A stretch of DNA of 38,974 bases, taken from contig CAKUFW010000013.1 of assembly GCA_934650975.1 (NCBI GenBank), positions 1 to 38,974 of the forward strand, in the 5' to 3' direction. A program made the position numbers and the translations under genes. Below the pieces are notes generated by a model. It worked only from the letters and a program-made list of their open reading frames with translations, had not been told where the DNA came from and ran no database searches. Of this stretch, positions 1-7,776 are shown one piece after another. How positions within the stretch are numbered: position 1 is the stretch's first letter; the number at the start of each line of letters is the position of its first letter. Source of the stretch: an uncultured Collinsella sp. (lineage in GTDB: Bacteria > Actinomycetota > Coriobacteriia > Coriobacteriales > Coriobacteriaceae).

Positions 1-48
1 GCGCCTTTAGACGCGAGCCCGGGGCCCGTGGGTTATACCCTAAGAGCA

Positions 49-71
49 AACCACCCTTTTTAAGGGTGGTT
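49..71. terminator. Perfect hairpin near the window edge, possible terminator
   Basis: Ten-base arms AACCACCCTT and AAGGGTGGTT are separated by TTT. The downstream side reads CTGATTT, so there is no clean U-tract. It could end a gene lying to the left of the window. Bases 1-48 are too short to assign: two frames are open there but neither resembles a known protein, and no tRNA arm could be recognised. Confidence 0.4.
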
Positions 72-106
72 CTGATTTACCCGGGGACCGTATTTTCGAC
101 CCCATT

Positions 107-440
107 CTCAATCCCTCAGATCAAAATCTCAATCTGTAACATCTAAACCCGATTTGGGCGGCTAACTGTTACAGATCGAGACAAACCGGCGGCACGACTT
201 CCGTTTGTCTTGATTTGTAACAGTTGGGGGCCAAAAGTAGGTCTAGATGTTACAGATCAAGATTATCCAGCGGGATGGTTTGGTTTGTCTCAATCTGTAA
301 CACGAGGGACGGATTTTGCCGAGCTACTGTTACAGATTGAGATTTTCCGGCAGACCGATTTTGAATGTCTCGTTCTGTAACAGTTGGAGCCCAAAAGTAG
401 GTCTAGATGTTACAGATCGAGACATTTCGGCAGGCCGGCC
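107..440. repeat. Array of TGTTACAGAT palindromes, 80-bp period (array A1)
   Basis: Hairpins open with TGTTACAGAT and close with ATCTGTAACA or a one-base variant, at about 167-222, 248-302 and 328-382. A half unit closes at 132-141 and another opens at 408. Unit starts lie 81, 80 and 80 bases apart. Loops share a CCGGCGG/CCAGCGGGA-like core. The spacers of about 25 bp are of a few conserved types: one contains CCAAAAGTAGGTCTAGA, another CGAGGGACGGATTTTGCC. The first hairpin has arms of 20 bases with two G-T type mismatches. There is no coding potential. The same family returns at 811-980 and 10411-10720. Confidence 0.85.
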
Positions 441-503
441 CCGTTGTGCGAAGAGGGCGACTCGCGAATTCAAACTGGCGCCTGTCACTGAGGTGGATAC
501 TGG

Positions 504-586
504 GGAACATTACTGCGGAACTAGGGAACTTTACTAGGGAACTAGGGAACTTTACTGCGGAACTGAGGAACTTTTACTAGGGAACC
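504..586. repeat. GGAACT iteron array, alternating 8/13-bp spacing
   Basis: GGAACT starts at 517, 525, 538, 546, 559 and 567. GGAACA at 504 and GGAACC near 581 are the outer members. The steps alternate 8 and 13 bases, so the pair repeats every 21 bases, two helical turns. This geometry suggests a protein bound repeatedly on one DNA face. No gene starts immediately downstream on either strand, and the short open frames across it have no recognisable features. Confidence 0.75.
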
Positions 587-613
587 AGGGGGCCATCGCT
601 GACCGAGCCTCGT

Positions 614-719
614 TCCGGACACGATGGCCCCTTTCCGGACATTCGCGGACAATGTCCGGAAAGGGGCCAAAAATGTCCGGAAAGAGGCTTGAATGTCCGG
701 AATTGAGGGGCTGTCCGGC
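614..719. repeat. TCCGGA iteron array with an internal 18-bp perfect inverted repeat
   Basis: TCCGGA starts at 614, 634, 655, 676 and 696, with TCCGGC at 714, so successive steps are 20, 21, 21, 20 and 18 bases. Within it GGCCCCTTTCCGGACATT (626-643) and its exact complement (651-668) form an 18-bp stem with a 7-base loop. Neither side has a U-run, so it is not a standard terminator. Because TCCGGA is itself palindromic, the array may be a set of operators. Nothing else is recognisable from 720 to 810. Confidence 0.7.
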
Positions 720-810
720 ACTCGGGACGCTGTGATGCGGCCCCGGTGAGGGATCGGGGCCGGGCTACCGGTTCGTCCGCGACTCCGTCCGGTGTCCCCC
801 GGCCCAGCCC

Positions 811-980
811 TCAACCCCTCAGATTAAAATCTCAATCTGTAACACCTGGACTCGATTTGGGCGGCTATCTGTTACAGATTTAGACAAACCGGCAGACCAA
901 CCTCCGTTTGTCTAAATCTGTAACACGAGGGACGGATTTGGCCGAGTTACTGTTACAGATCGAGATGATTTGCTGGGTCG
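811..980. repeat. Second TGTTACAGAT palindrome array (array A2)
   Basis: The block opens with a near copy of bases 107-190 (about 83 bp with few differences). It contains a hairpin at 870-925 whose 20-base arms are perfectly complementary, then the CGAGGGACGG spacer, then an unpaired TGTTACAGAT at 951-960. It ends at the stop codon of the LysR gene. On the minus strand a transcript leaving lysR would run straight into these hairpins, so they could also shape the 3' end of that mRNA. Confidence 0.8.
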
Positions 981-983
981 GCC

Positions 984-1880
984 TTAGTCGTTGGTAATCA
1001 GGAACTCATCCAGGAACACATCGAGTAGGTCGTTCTTGCGCTGTGGCAGCCGGGCGGCGGCAATGGTCATTTCGGCCGATTTGCCCTCTATGGGAATCGC
1101 AACGACTTTGCCGTTGGCGGGAAAGGTCTGCGTCAGATATCCGGGCAGCAGCGCGTAGCCCAGGCCTGCGGCGACGCACAACACACTTGTCTCGACGTCT
1201 TCAGACACATAGGCAATCTTGGGGTGCTCTTCTATCTTGGCAAGCGTGTCCGCAATCGCCTCCGATTCGCCGTATCCGCTGGCTCCGCGCGTGGCGTCGA
1301 CAATCGGATACCCCTTAAGGTCTTCGATGCGAATCGATTGCCGGTGGGCGAGCGGGTGATCGAGCGGCACCACGGCGTGCAGTGGATAGGACCTCAGGAC
1401 CTGCCACTGCATATCGGACATGCGGTATTCGTTGTAGAGCAGGTTGATGCACACGTCGATATCTTCTCGGCGCAGGGCATCGTAGAGCTCCGAGACGTTG
1501 TCGCGCATAAAACTCAGTCGCACGTTGGGGTAGCCCTGGTGAAACCCAAACAGCATGTCGGCTAGATCAGTCCGTTCGTATCCCTTTATGTAGCCGACCT
1601 TGAGCTCGCCTTCGGGCATGTCGTCTGCCGCCCGCGCGCGCCTTACGGCCTCGGTGGTTCGCCCGACAATCGCACGGGCGTCATCAAGGAACAGGGCCCC
1701 CGCCATCGTGAGCTCAACGTGATGGTTATCGCGCTCGAACAGCTGCTTTCCCACGGCGCGCTCGAGCGCCGCGATCTGGTTTGAAACCGTTGCCTGCGAA
1801 ACAAAGAACTCCTTGGCGACCTTCGAAAAAGAGCGCGCCTCGGCCACGGCTATAAAGTACTCCAGCTGTTTGATGCGCAT
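984..1880 (-). CDS. LysR-family transcriptional regulator
   Basis: The 298-residue protein has the standard LysR length and layout. An N-terminal winged helix-turn-helix (about residues 1-60, MRIKQLEYFIAVAEARSFSK onward, with the recognition segment around FFVSQATVSNQIAALE) is followed by a periplasmic-binding-protein-like effector domain (about 90-290). The start at 1880 is chosen because GGAG lies five bases upstream. An in-frame ATG 39 bases further out would cross the likely operator. The gene is divergent from the DUF1097-like membrane gene, the usual arrangement for a LysR protein controlling its neighbour and often itself. The inducer cannot be read from sequence. A role over the whole downstream redox block is inference from position. 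Confidence 0.93.
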   Translation of the reverse strand: MRIKQLEYFIAVAEARSFSKVAKEFFVSQATVSNQIAALERAVGKQLFERDNHHVELTMAGALFLDDARAIVGRTTEAVRRARAADDMPEGELKVGYIKGYERTDLADMLFGFHQGYPNVRLSFMRDNVSELYDALRREDIDVCINLLYNEYRMSDMQWQVLRSYPLHAVVPLDHPLAHRQSIRIEDLKGYPIVDATRGASGYGESEAIADTLAKIEEHPKIAYVSEDVETSVLCVAAGLGYALLPGYLTQTFPANGKVVAIPIEGKSAEMTIAAARLPQRKNDLLDVFLDEFLITND

Positions 1881-1888
1881 GGTTCTCC

Positions 1889-1919
1889 ATACATTAGATT
1901 TTCTTATCACGTAATGCAT
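1889..1919. promoter_or_regulatory. Candidate LysR operator in the divergent promoter
   Basis: Arms ATACATTA (1889-1896) and TAATGCAT (1912-1919) form a dyad with 7 of 8 complementary positions, separated by 15 AT-rich bases. It lies just upstream of the chosen lysR start and 104 bases before the divergent gene. LysR proteins classically bind interrupted T-N11-A dyads in such positions. Confidence 0.45.
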
Positions 1920-2022
1920 AGATTAGCGCAAACGCCCAGCGATTTCCCTTTTATGATTTAGGAACGGTTATTTGCGTGCGTATCGACAACACCGCAAATT
2001 TCTTTTGAAGAGAGGAATCTCG

Positions 2023-2601
2023 ATGAAAGGCCGTAAAACCATCAAGCTTGTTCAGGCCGCCACTGGTGCCATTGTGCTCACACTCCTTATGCAGCTGATG
2101 GGGGTGTTTGGGTATGGGCAGTACACCTGGATGTGCTTTTTGCCGCTGTTGATGTTTTTTGCCTTTGGGGCCGATTTTAAGAAGATCCCCGAGATGCTGG
2201 TGAGCTATGCCGTCGGTGAGGTTTGGTGCGTGATCAATTCGCTGGTCCTGGGCGTATTCGTCTCGGCCTTTGGCGCCGACAACATGGTTATGAGCAACAT
2301 CGTCCCGACCATCCTTGTTATCTTTTGCATCCTGACGACTCATGAGAACCTGCTCGAAGGCAAGATCTGCTCCAATGTGCCCTGCGTCTTTATGGGTCTT
2401 GCCACATCGTTCTTCACGTTTATGCTGCAGCAGCCGATCAACTTTGGCCACCTCTTTGCGTTCTGGGCCTTTGGAATCGCGCTCGCGGTTTGCCTCGTCA
2501 TGTCGGGAACGCTCGTGTGCTCGGCAATCTTTGGAAAAGAGCGCACTATTCAGGCGCTTACGCCGCTCGCTGTTCTCGAGGCGCAGCAGAACCATAAATA
2601 A
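2023..2601 (+). CDS. DUF1097-like integral membrane protein
   Basis: The product has 192 residues and about five to six hydrophobic segments (about 8-28, 35-50, 60-85, 92-108, 120-140, 148-170). A short basic start (MKGRKTIK) is followed by a membrane span, and a polar loop TTHENLLEGK lies mid-protein. Length and segment pattern resemble the DUF1097 family, whose function is unknown. Homology is by appearance only. The start at 2023 is preceded by AGAGAGGAA at good spacing; an upstream in-frame ATG at 1972 lacks this. The gene is first in the rightward redox block and is transcribed away from lysR, so a transport or membrane-partner role for the substrate of the flavoenzymes is possible but unproven. 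Confidence 0.8.
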   Translation: MKGRKTIKLVQAATGAIVLTLLMQLMGVFGYGQYTWMCFLPLLMFFAFGADFKKIPEMLVSYAVGEVWCVINSLVLGVFVSAFGADNMVMSNIVPTILVIFCILTTHENLLEGKICSNVPCVFMGLATSFFTFMLQQPINFGHLFAFWAFGIALAVCLVMSGTLVCSAIFGKERTIQALTPLAVLEAQQNHK

Positions 2602-2617
2602 GAAAACTCGATTATCA

Positions 2618-2650
2618 GGGGCGGGCGCCATAAGACGCATCGCCCCCTTT
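2618..2650 (+). terminator. Weak hairpin with CTTT, possible attenuator
   Basis: GGGGCG (2618-2623) can pair with CGCCCC (2641-2646), followed by CTTT. The stem is only six pairs with a 17-base loop, so read-through into the flavoprotein gene is likely. The rest of 2602-2855 holds no recognisable gene. Confidence 0.3.
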
Positions 2651-2855
2651 GTGCGTATGGCGCCAAGACCATGCGTTCGAAAACGTTGCCCAAGCACATG
2701 GTACATCCGCACAAAGTCCGTGGTCGCTATGGGCAAACATCGGTGCGCCTGCACATGGTTTTGAGTCTGTTTTCGAGCGAAAGTATGGCTGTCGATACGC
2801 ATGCAATTCGCATGAAGCCTGGGCTCGTTCAAGAGCCTTATAAAGGAGGATTCGC

Positions 2856-4361
2856 ATGAAACAGTTAGAGACCGACGTCGTTGTCGTTGCTGCCGGCCTG
2901 AGCGGCCTTGCCGCAGCGGTTGCCGCAGCCGAGGCGGGTGCTCGCGTCATCGCCCTGGAGAAGGCCCCCATTACCGGCGGCGCCGCCAACATGGGCATGG
3001 GACCTGCCGCCGCTGGCTCTCCGCTCCAGAAGGCCTCGATGATCGAGGTCACGCCGGGCGAGCTCTTCCGTCGCCATATGTTCTATACGCACTACCAGGT
3101 CGATGCTCGCCTGGTGCGCGACTACTACTTTAAGTCGGGCGACACCATTGCATGGCTGCAGGACATGGGCGTGGAGTTTAACTCCGTGCGCCCGGCGTTC
3201 CGCGCTCGCGAGCGCACGCGTGCCTATTCCGACGGCGAGTACACCTGGCATGTCGTGCAGCCCGAGGACGGCTCCGAGCCCGGTCCTCGCGCGGCCACCA
3301 CGATGACCAAGCGCATGACCGAGCGCGCTCAGGACCTGGGTGTCGAGTTTATGTTCGAGTGCCCGGGCACCGGCCTTATCAAGGACGAGAATGGCGCCAT
3401 CTGCGGTGTGACCGCCAAGGACAAGGACGGCGAGGAGTACCAGATCTCGTGTAAATCCGCGATCGTCGCCACGGGCGGTTTTGGCCACAACGCTAAGCTC
3501 ATCAAGGAGAAGCTCGACTTTGAGTGGGGTACCGACCTGTTTTCGTTTGCCATTCCGGGCATGGACGGCGACGGTATCAACATGTGCCACGAGGTCGGCG
3601 GCGGCCACACCCCGGTGACCATGGAGCTCATGTACCAGATTCCCGACAACATGAACCACTTCTATGTTGAGGGCGCGTTCCGTCAGCCGTGCTACTGGTG
3701 CAACCGCCTGGGCGAGCGCTTTATGCCCGAGGACGAGATCTTCAACACCACCTTTGTCGGCAATGCCATCAACCATCTTCCCGGCAAGGTCGCTTATGCC
3801 ATCTTTGATTCCCGCATGCTCAAGCATTGGAAGAAGGATGGTCCGGATATCGTCAGCCACGTTCATCCGCACGATTTGTACGATGGTTTTGAGGAGCAGT
3901 GGAACCGCGACCTGGAGGCCGGCTACCCGGCGATTTGCCAGGCCGACACGCTGGAGGAGCTTGCCGAGAAGGCCGGCATCGATGTTGAGGGCCTGCTCGC
4001 CAACGTCGACGAGTACAACGAGATGTGCGACAACGGCTGGGACGACATCTTTGAGAAAGAGCGCGAGTTTATGAAGCCGCTCGAGAAGGGTCCCTTCTAT
4101 TGCTGCAAGCAGTACTGTGGCGCCTACGGCACCCTGGGTGGCGTACTCATCAACCACAAGATGGAGGTCATGACCGACGACTATGAGGTCATCCCCGGCC
4201 TGTACTGCGTTGGCACCGACGCCTGCACCATCTATGGCGACTCCTATAACTACTGCATTCCGGGTAACACCATGGGCTTCTGCCTTAACTCGGGTCGCAT
4301 CGCCGGTGAGAACGCCGCCGCAGCCCTCTTTGAGGACGCGGGCGACGAGGAGTGGTCGTAA
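2856..4361 (+). CDS. FAD-dependent fumarate reductase-type flavoprotein, soluble
   Basis: The 501-residue protein belongs to the FAD_binding_2 / fumarate reductase-succinate dehydrogenase flavoprotein superfamily. Visible marks are the N-terminal Rossmann segment (about 7-36), GGAANMG (41-47), the ATGGFG segment near 205-210, NRLGERF near 283-289, and the C-terminal FAD-contacting stretch with GNTMGF and SGRIAGENAA. No Tat signal, haem motif or FMN-binding domain is seen, so it should act in the cytoplasm with a partner electron donor, probably the next two gene products. Members reduce activated double bonds (fumarate, urocanate, enoates, steroid enones); the substrate here is unknown. AAAGGAGG sits ideally before the start. 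Oddity: the first glycine of GxGxxG is alanine (AAGLSG). Confidence 0.9.
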   Translation: MKQLETDVVVVAAGLSGLAAAVAAAEAGARVIALEKAPITGGAANMGMGPAAAGSPLQKASMIEVTPGELFRRHMFYTHYQVDARLVRDYYFKSGDTIAWLQDMGVEFNSVRPAFRARERTRAYSDGEYTWHVVQPEDGSEPGPRAATTMTKRMTERAQDLGVEFMFECPGTGLIKDENGAICGVTAKDKDGEEYQISCKSAIVATGGFGHNAKLIKEKLDFEWGTDLFSFAIPGMDGDGINMCHEVGGGHTPVTMELMYQIPDNMNHFYVEGAFRQPCYWCNRLGERFMPEDEIFNTTFVGNAINHLPGKVAYAIFDSRMLKHWKKDGPDIVSHVHPHDLYDGFEEQWNRDLEAGYPAICQADTLEELAEKAGIDVEGLLANVDEYNEMCDNGWDDIFEKEREFMKPLEKGPFYCCKQYCGAYGTLGGVLINHKMEVMTDDYEVIPGLYCVGTDACTIYGDSYNYCIPGNTMGFCLNSGRIAGENAAAALFEDAGDEEWS

Positions 4362-4429
4362 CACCAAAGCTATTCGCGCCTACGGGCACTCACGCATGGG
4401 GTGCAGGCGGGGATTTGCCCTACAAGCGA

Positions 4430-4463
4430 GGCGCTCGGGATCGCTTTGGTCCCGGGCGCCTTT
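4430..4463 (+). terminator. Strong stem with short U-run, possible attenuator
   Basis: GGCGCTCGGGA (4430-4440) pairs with TCCCGGGCGCC (4450-4460) over eleven positions with one G-T pair, followed by TTTC. The U-run is short, so partial termination between the flavoprotein gene and the iron-sulfur fusion gene is more likely than a full stop. Confidence 0.4.
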
Positions 4464-4493
4464 CTGGACAAGAGCACGTTCTGAGGGGAACGA

Positions 4494-6626
4494 ATGAAGC
4501 TAACGATTAATGGAGCCGAGGTCGAGGCACGCGAGGGGCAAAATGTCCTGGAGGCCGCGCTCGACGCCGGTATTTACATCCCGCATTTGTGTAAGCATCC
4601 CGACCTTGAGGCCGTGGGTGGATGCCGCCTGTGCATGGTCGAGGTCGATGGCCAGGACGAGCCGGTGTGCGCCTGCAAGACGCCGGTTGCCGAGGGAATG
4701 GTTGTAAACACGACGGGCGAGCAGGCCGAGCGCGTGCGCAAGCTAGCGATGGAACTGATCCTGGCCACGCATCCCGCCGATTGCACCGGCTGTCCCAAGT
4801 ACGGCAAGTGCGAGCTGCAGTCTATGTATCAGTACCTGGGAGTTTCGCCGGCGCGCTGGCGCACCAAGAGTCGTCCGGTCGCCACGGACGAATCGAACCC
4901 GCTGGTCACCCACATGTTCACCCGCTGCATTCGCTGCGGCCGCTGCGTGCGTGCCTGCCGCGAGTTGCGCGGCGCCGGTGTCTTGGACTACCAGCGTACC
5001 GAGGACGGCATTCGCATTGGCACCGACGGCAGCGTGAGTCTGCAGGAGGCCGGTTGCCGTTTTTGCGGGGCCTGCATCGAGGTGTGCCCGACGGGCTCGA
5101 TCGTCGACACGCTCAATATGTTCGATGAGAACAAGTCGTATGCCGATAACGTGGTTCCCTGTCGCTCGGGCTGCCCCGCTCATGTGGATATACCGCGCTA
5201 CCTGCGTCATATCCGCAACGGCGAGTACACCCGCGCCGCCGCGGTGGTGCGCGAGAAGGTTCCGTTCCCTGAGAGCCTGGGTGACATTTGCGTGCACAAC
5301 TGCCAGGATGCCTGCAAGCGCAACGAGCTCAACGGCACCCCGGTTTCGGTCTGTCGCCTTAAGCGCGCCGCTGCCGTGCGCGATACGGGCGACTGGAAGG
5401 CCAACGTGCGCCATGAGCCGCTGAGCGGCAAGACGGTTGCCGTTGTGGGCGCCGGCCCCGCCGGTTTGACTGCCGCACTCTATTGCGCCGAGAAGGGCCA
5501 CAAGGTTGTGGTGTTCGAGGCCAACGAGAAGGTCGGCGGCCAGATGCGCTACGGTATTCCGGCATATCGTCTGCCCGACGCCACGGTTGACGCCGAGGTC
5601 GCGACGATTTTGGAGATCGCCCAGGGTAACGATGCCGAGCCGCGCATTGAGCTGCGCTGTGGCGAGCGCGTCGCCGAGCCCCAGGCGCTTTTGGCGCAGG
5701 GCTTTGATGCCGTGCTGGTGGCGGTGGGCACCCATGACGGAACGGTGCTCCCCATGCCCGGGCACGACCTTGAGGGCGTGCTGCGCAACACCGACTTTTT
5801 GAAGGCTGCCCGCACAGGCAATGCCCCGGACCTGACGGGCAAACGCGTCGTGGTGCTGGGCGGCGGCAACGTGGCGTACGACTGCGCCCGTACCGCCGTG
5901 CGCCTGGGCGCCGTATCGGTCGATGTTGCCTGCCTTGAGGCCCAGGATGCCATGACCTCTACGCCCGAGGAGCGCGCCGAGGCCGCCGAAGAAGGCGTGG
6001 TCTTGCACGATGCCTATGCCTTTACCAGCATCAACGAGACGGAGGAAGGCTCGGGCAAGGTCGGCTCCATGACGATCCATAAGATCGAGCGCTTCTACTT
6101 TGACGAGAACCACCGTGCCGTCACCGAGCTGCTCGATGGCGGCGAGGAGACCATCGATGCCGACTGCGTGATCTTTGCCGTGGGCCAAAAGCCCGAGGGC
6201 ACTGTCCAGATGGGCCTTGAACTTACGCACGGTCCGTATATCGTGGCCGACGCCGAGGGCAAGACGAGCGTTGAGGGCATTTGGTCGGCGGGTGACTGCG
6301 TGACGGGCACCAAGTCGGTGATTGCGGCAATCGCTGCGGGCCGCACGTGTGCCTCGGCCATCGACCGCGCTTTGGGTGGCGATGGCGACATCGACGAGAA
6401 GCTGACCGAGCACGATGCTCCCAAGCAGTGGATTGGGCATGCCCCCGAGGGCTTCTACGGCGATGCCGTGCAGCCCGAATTTGTCGAGGCTCAGGTACGC
6501 AAGGACAATTTCGATACGTTTGAGTGCCCCTATACCGACCATGAGGCCACATGCGAGGCGAGTCGCTGCCTGCAGTGCGATTTGCGACTGACGATCAGCA
6601 CGCCGCGCCTGTGGAACGAGTACTAG
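4494..6626 (+). CDS. Ferredoxin-GltD fusion: NAD(P)H-dependent iron-sulfur flavoprotein
   Basis: The 710-residue fusion carries, in order: a [2Fe-2S] plant-type ferredoxin domain (Cys33, 44, 47, 59); a NuoG-type His-Cys3 motif (His93, Cys97, 100, 106); a double [4Fe-4S] ferredoxin (Cys145/148/151/155 and 188/191/194/198); a GltD-type N-terminal iron-sulfur region (Cys223, 227, 266, 270, 274, 287); and a pyridine-nucleotide oxidoreductase fold with GAGPAG near 319-324 and a second GGGNVA near residues 457-462. This combines the electron-entry half of NuoG/HydA-like proteins with a GltD-like NAD(P)H-oxidising flavin module. It probably feeds electrons to the flavoprotein encoded just upstream. 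GAGGGGAACGA precedes the start. The C-terminus has an extra CLQC motif. The 17-base gap to the next gene implies coexpression. Confidence 0.9.
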   Translation: MKLTINGAEVEAREGQNVLEAALDAGIYIPHLCKHPDLEAVGGCRLCMVEVDGQDEPVCACKTPVAEGMVVNTTGEQAERVRKLAMELILATHPADCTGCPKYGKCELQSMYQYLGVSPARWRTKSRPVATDESNPLVTHMFTRCIRCGRCVRACRELRGAGVLDYQRTEDGIRIGTDGSVSLQEAGCRFCGACIEVCPTGSIVDTLNMFDENKSYADNVVPCRSGCPAHVDIPRYLRHIRNGEYTRAAAVVREKVPFPESLGDICVHNCQDACKRNELNGTPVSVCRLKRAAAVRDTGDWKANVRHEPLSGKTVAVVGAGPAGLTAALYCAEKGHKVVVFEANEKVGGQMRYGIPAYRLPDATVDAEVATILEIAQGNDAEPRIELRCGERVAEPQALLAQGFDAVLVAVGTHDGTVLPMPGHDLEGVLRNTDFLKAARTGNAPDLTGKRVVVLGGGNVAYDCARTAVRLGAVSVDVACLEAQDAMTSTPEERAEAAEEGVVLHDAYAFTSINETEEGSGKVGSMTIHKIERFYFDENHRAVTELLDGGEETIDADCVIFAVGQKPEGTVQMGLELTHGPYIVADAEGKTSVEGIWSAGDCVTGTKSVIAAIAAGRTCASAIDRALGGDGDIDEKLTEHDAPKQWIGHAPEGFYGDAVQPEFVEAQVRKDNFDTFECPYTDHEATCEASRCLQCDLRLTISTPRLWNEY

Positions 6627-6643
6627 GAGAGGAGCGATAACCC

Positions 6644-7720
6644 ATGACGATCATCAACTTTATGCCTGTGCATCGACAGGCGCCCGTGGCGCTTTGGCTC
6701 CTTAAGAAGGATGTGGCAGCTGCTGCGGAAAAAATTGCAAAGACCGGTGCCCAGGCGGTTCTGGTGCCGGCGCGCGATGAGGCTTCTTCCGCGCTCGCGG
6801 ATGCGCTGGGTGATTCCTGCCGCGTGGTCGAGTGCGACCCGAGTTTGGGTTTTGTCTATACCAACGGCTCGGCCGCGGCCAAGATGCTCAAAGGCGAAAA
6901 GCCCCTGCCGTCCTGTTGCGAGGGCGAAGGCGACGACCGCTGCGTGAGCGGCTCGGAGCTGCTTGCCGCCGAAGGCAAGCGCTGGGTGTGGTTTGATGGG
7001 GCCGATGAGCCCGTCGAGCTCGGTCGCGTTACGAGTGCGAGCGCCCTGGTTGCCGCCTCGGGCGTCGCCGATGCCAAGGCGGTGGGGCTTGGGTATCCCA
7101 GCGGCTTGCTGCTGGGCCCCGACGATGCTTCGGAGTTTGAGCTGGACAGCGATTACGTGCGCGTCTATACCGCTCAAAACTGCATGGCAAAGGCGCTTTC
7201 GGACATGTGCGGGCTGTATCGCCACGAGAGCTGCGGTCGCTGTGCCTTTGGTTACGAGGGCACGCATCAGATTGCGACGATCCTTGCCGACATTTGCCGC
7301 AAGAAGGGCAAGCAGACTGACCTGGCGCTATTGCGCGACCTTTGCCCCGTGATGCAGGCGCAGTGCCTGTGCGAGCAGGGTCGCGTGCTGGCGCGTACGG
7401 TGCAGTCGTTCCTCGACCTGTTCGAGGACGAAATTATGCAGCACGTCACCAAGAAGGTCTGCGCCGCCGGGGAATGCCAGGCATTCTTGACCTTCCATAT
7501 CCTCGCCTCCAAATGCCAGGCCTGCAACAAGTGCGTCGATTCGGACGTTTGCGAGGAGGACGCGATTCTGGGAAGGCCACGCTTTATCCACGTGATCGAC
7601 CAAAAGGCCTGCACCCAGTGCGGCGCTTGTCTGGATATCTGCGACAACGGCGCGATCGTTACCGCTGGTGCCGTGAAGCCCAAGTGCCCGCCCAAACCCA
7701 TTCCCTTTAAGCGCAAATAG
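6644..7720 (+). CDS. Reduced NuoF-like protein with C-terminal double [4Fe-4S] ferredoxin
   Basis: The protein has 358 residues. Residues about 175-280 resemble the C-terminal iron-sulfur part of NuoF/HydB (HESCGRCAFGYEG at 194-206, then a helical segment with a Cys cluster at 234, 241 and 243). Residues 291-333 form a ferredoxin: C291-x2-C294-x2-C297-x5-C303 and C323-x2-C326-x2-C329-x3-C333. The N-terminal 170 residues do not show the glycine-rich FMN/NADH motifs of full NuoF, so it probably cannot bind NADH by itself. The third cysteine of the usual CxxCxxC cluster is glycine. AGGAGAGGAG precedes the start and the upstream gene ends 17 bases earlier. It is likely an electron-transfer partner of the ferredoxin-GltD fusion. 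The precise role is unknown. Confidence 0.8.
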   Translation: MTIINFMPVHRQAPVALWLLKKDVAAAAEKIAKTGAQAVLVPARDEASSALADALGDSCRVVECDPSLGFVYTNGSAAAKMLKGEKPLPSCCEGEGDDRCVSGSELLAAEGKRWVWFDGADEPVELGRVTSASALVAASGVADAKAVGLGYPSGLLLGPDDASEFELDSDYVRVYTAQNCMAKALSDMCGLYRHESCGRCAFGYEGTHQIATILADICRKKGKQTDLALLRDLCPVMQAQCLCEQGRVLARTVQSFLDLFEDEIMQHVTKKVCAAGECQAFLTFHILASKCQACNKCVDSDVCEEDAILGRPRFIHVIDQKACTQCGACLDICDNGAIVTAGAVKPKCPPKPIPFKRK

Positions 7721-7729
7721 CGCGATTCC

Positions 7730-7776
7730 CCCTCTCGCTTTGTCCGCATTGAGCAGGGCGGGAGGGACTTTTGTTT
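7730..7776 (+). terminator. Hairpin with U-rich tail after the NuoF-like gene
   Basis: CCCTCTCGC (7730-7738) pairs with GCGGGAGGG (7758-7766) with one G-T pair, followed by ACTTTTGTTT. This is the best intrinsic terminator candidate inside the redox block. It suggests that the flavoprotein gene at 7917 is at least partly expressed from its own promoter within 7777-7916, which I could not pin down. Confidence 0.5.

Noticed and set aside
1..48. tRNA or coding 3' end at the window edge
   Set aside because: No T-arm or acceptor pairing was found, and the open frames are too short to judge.
542..814. Minus-strand 90-residue frame across the iteron arrays
   Set aside because: It is created by the TCCGGA and GGAACT repeats, has no ribosome site and resembles no protein.
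107..980. CRISPR array
   Set aside because: Units are palindromic hairpins of about 55 bp with conserved spacers. CRISPR spacers should be unique, and no cas genes are present.
1951..2832. Long minus-strand frame opposite the DUF1097-like gene
   Set aside because: It is a shadow of the GC-rich coding strand. The plus-strand gene has a ribosome site and a clear membrane-protein pattern.
2865..4367. 500-residue minus-strand frame opposite the flavoprotein
   Set aside because: Its composition (Ala, Val, Leu, His rich) is typical of antisense of a GC-rich gene, and it lies wholly over a well-supported gene.
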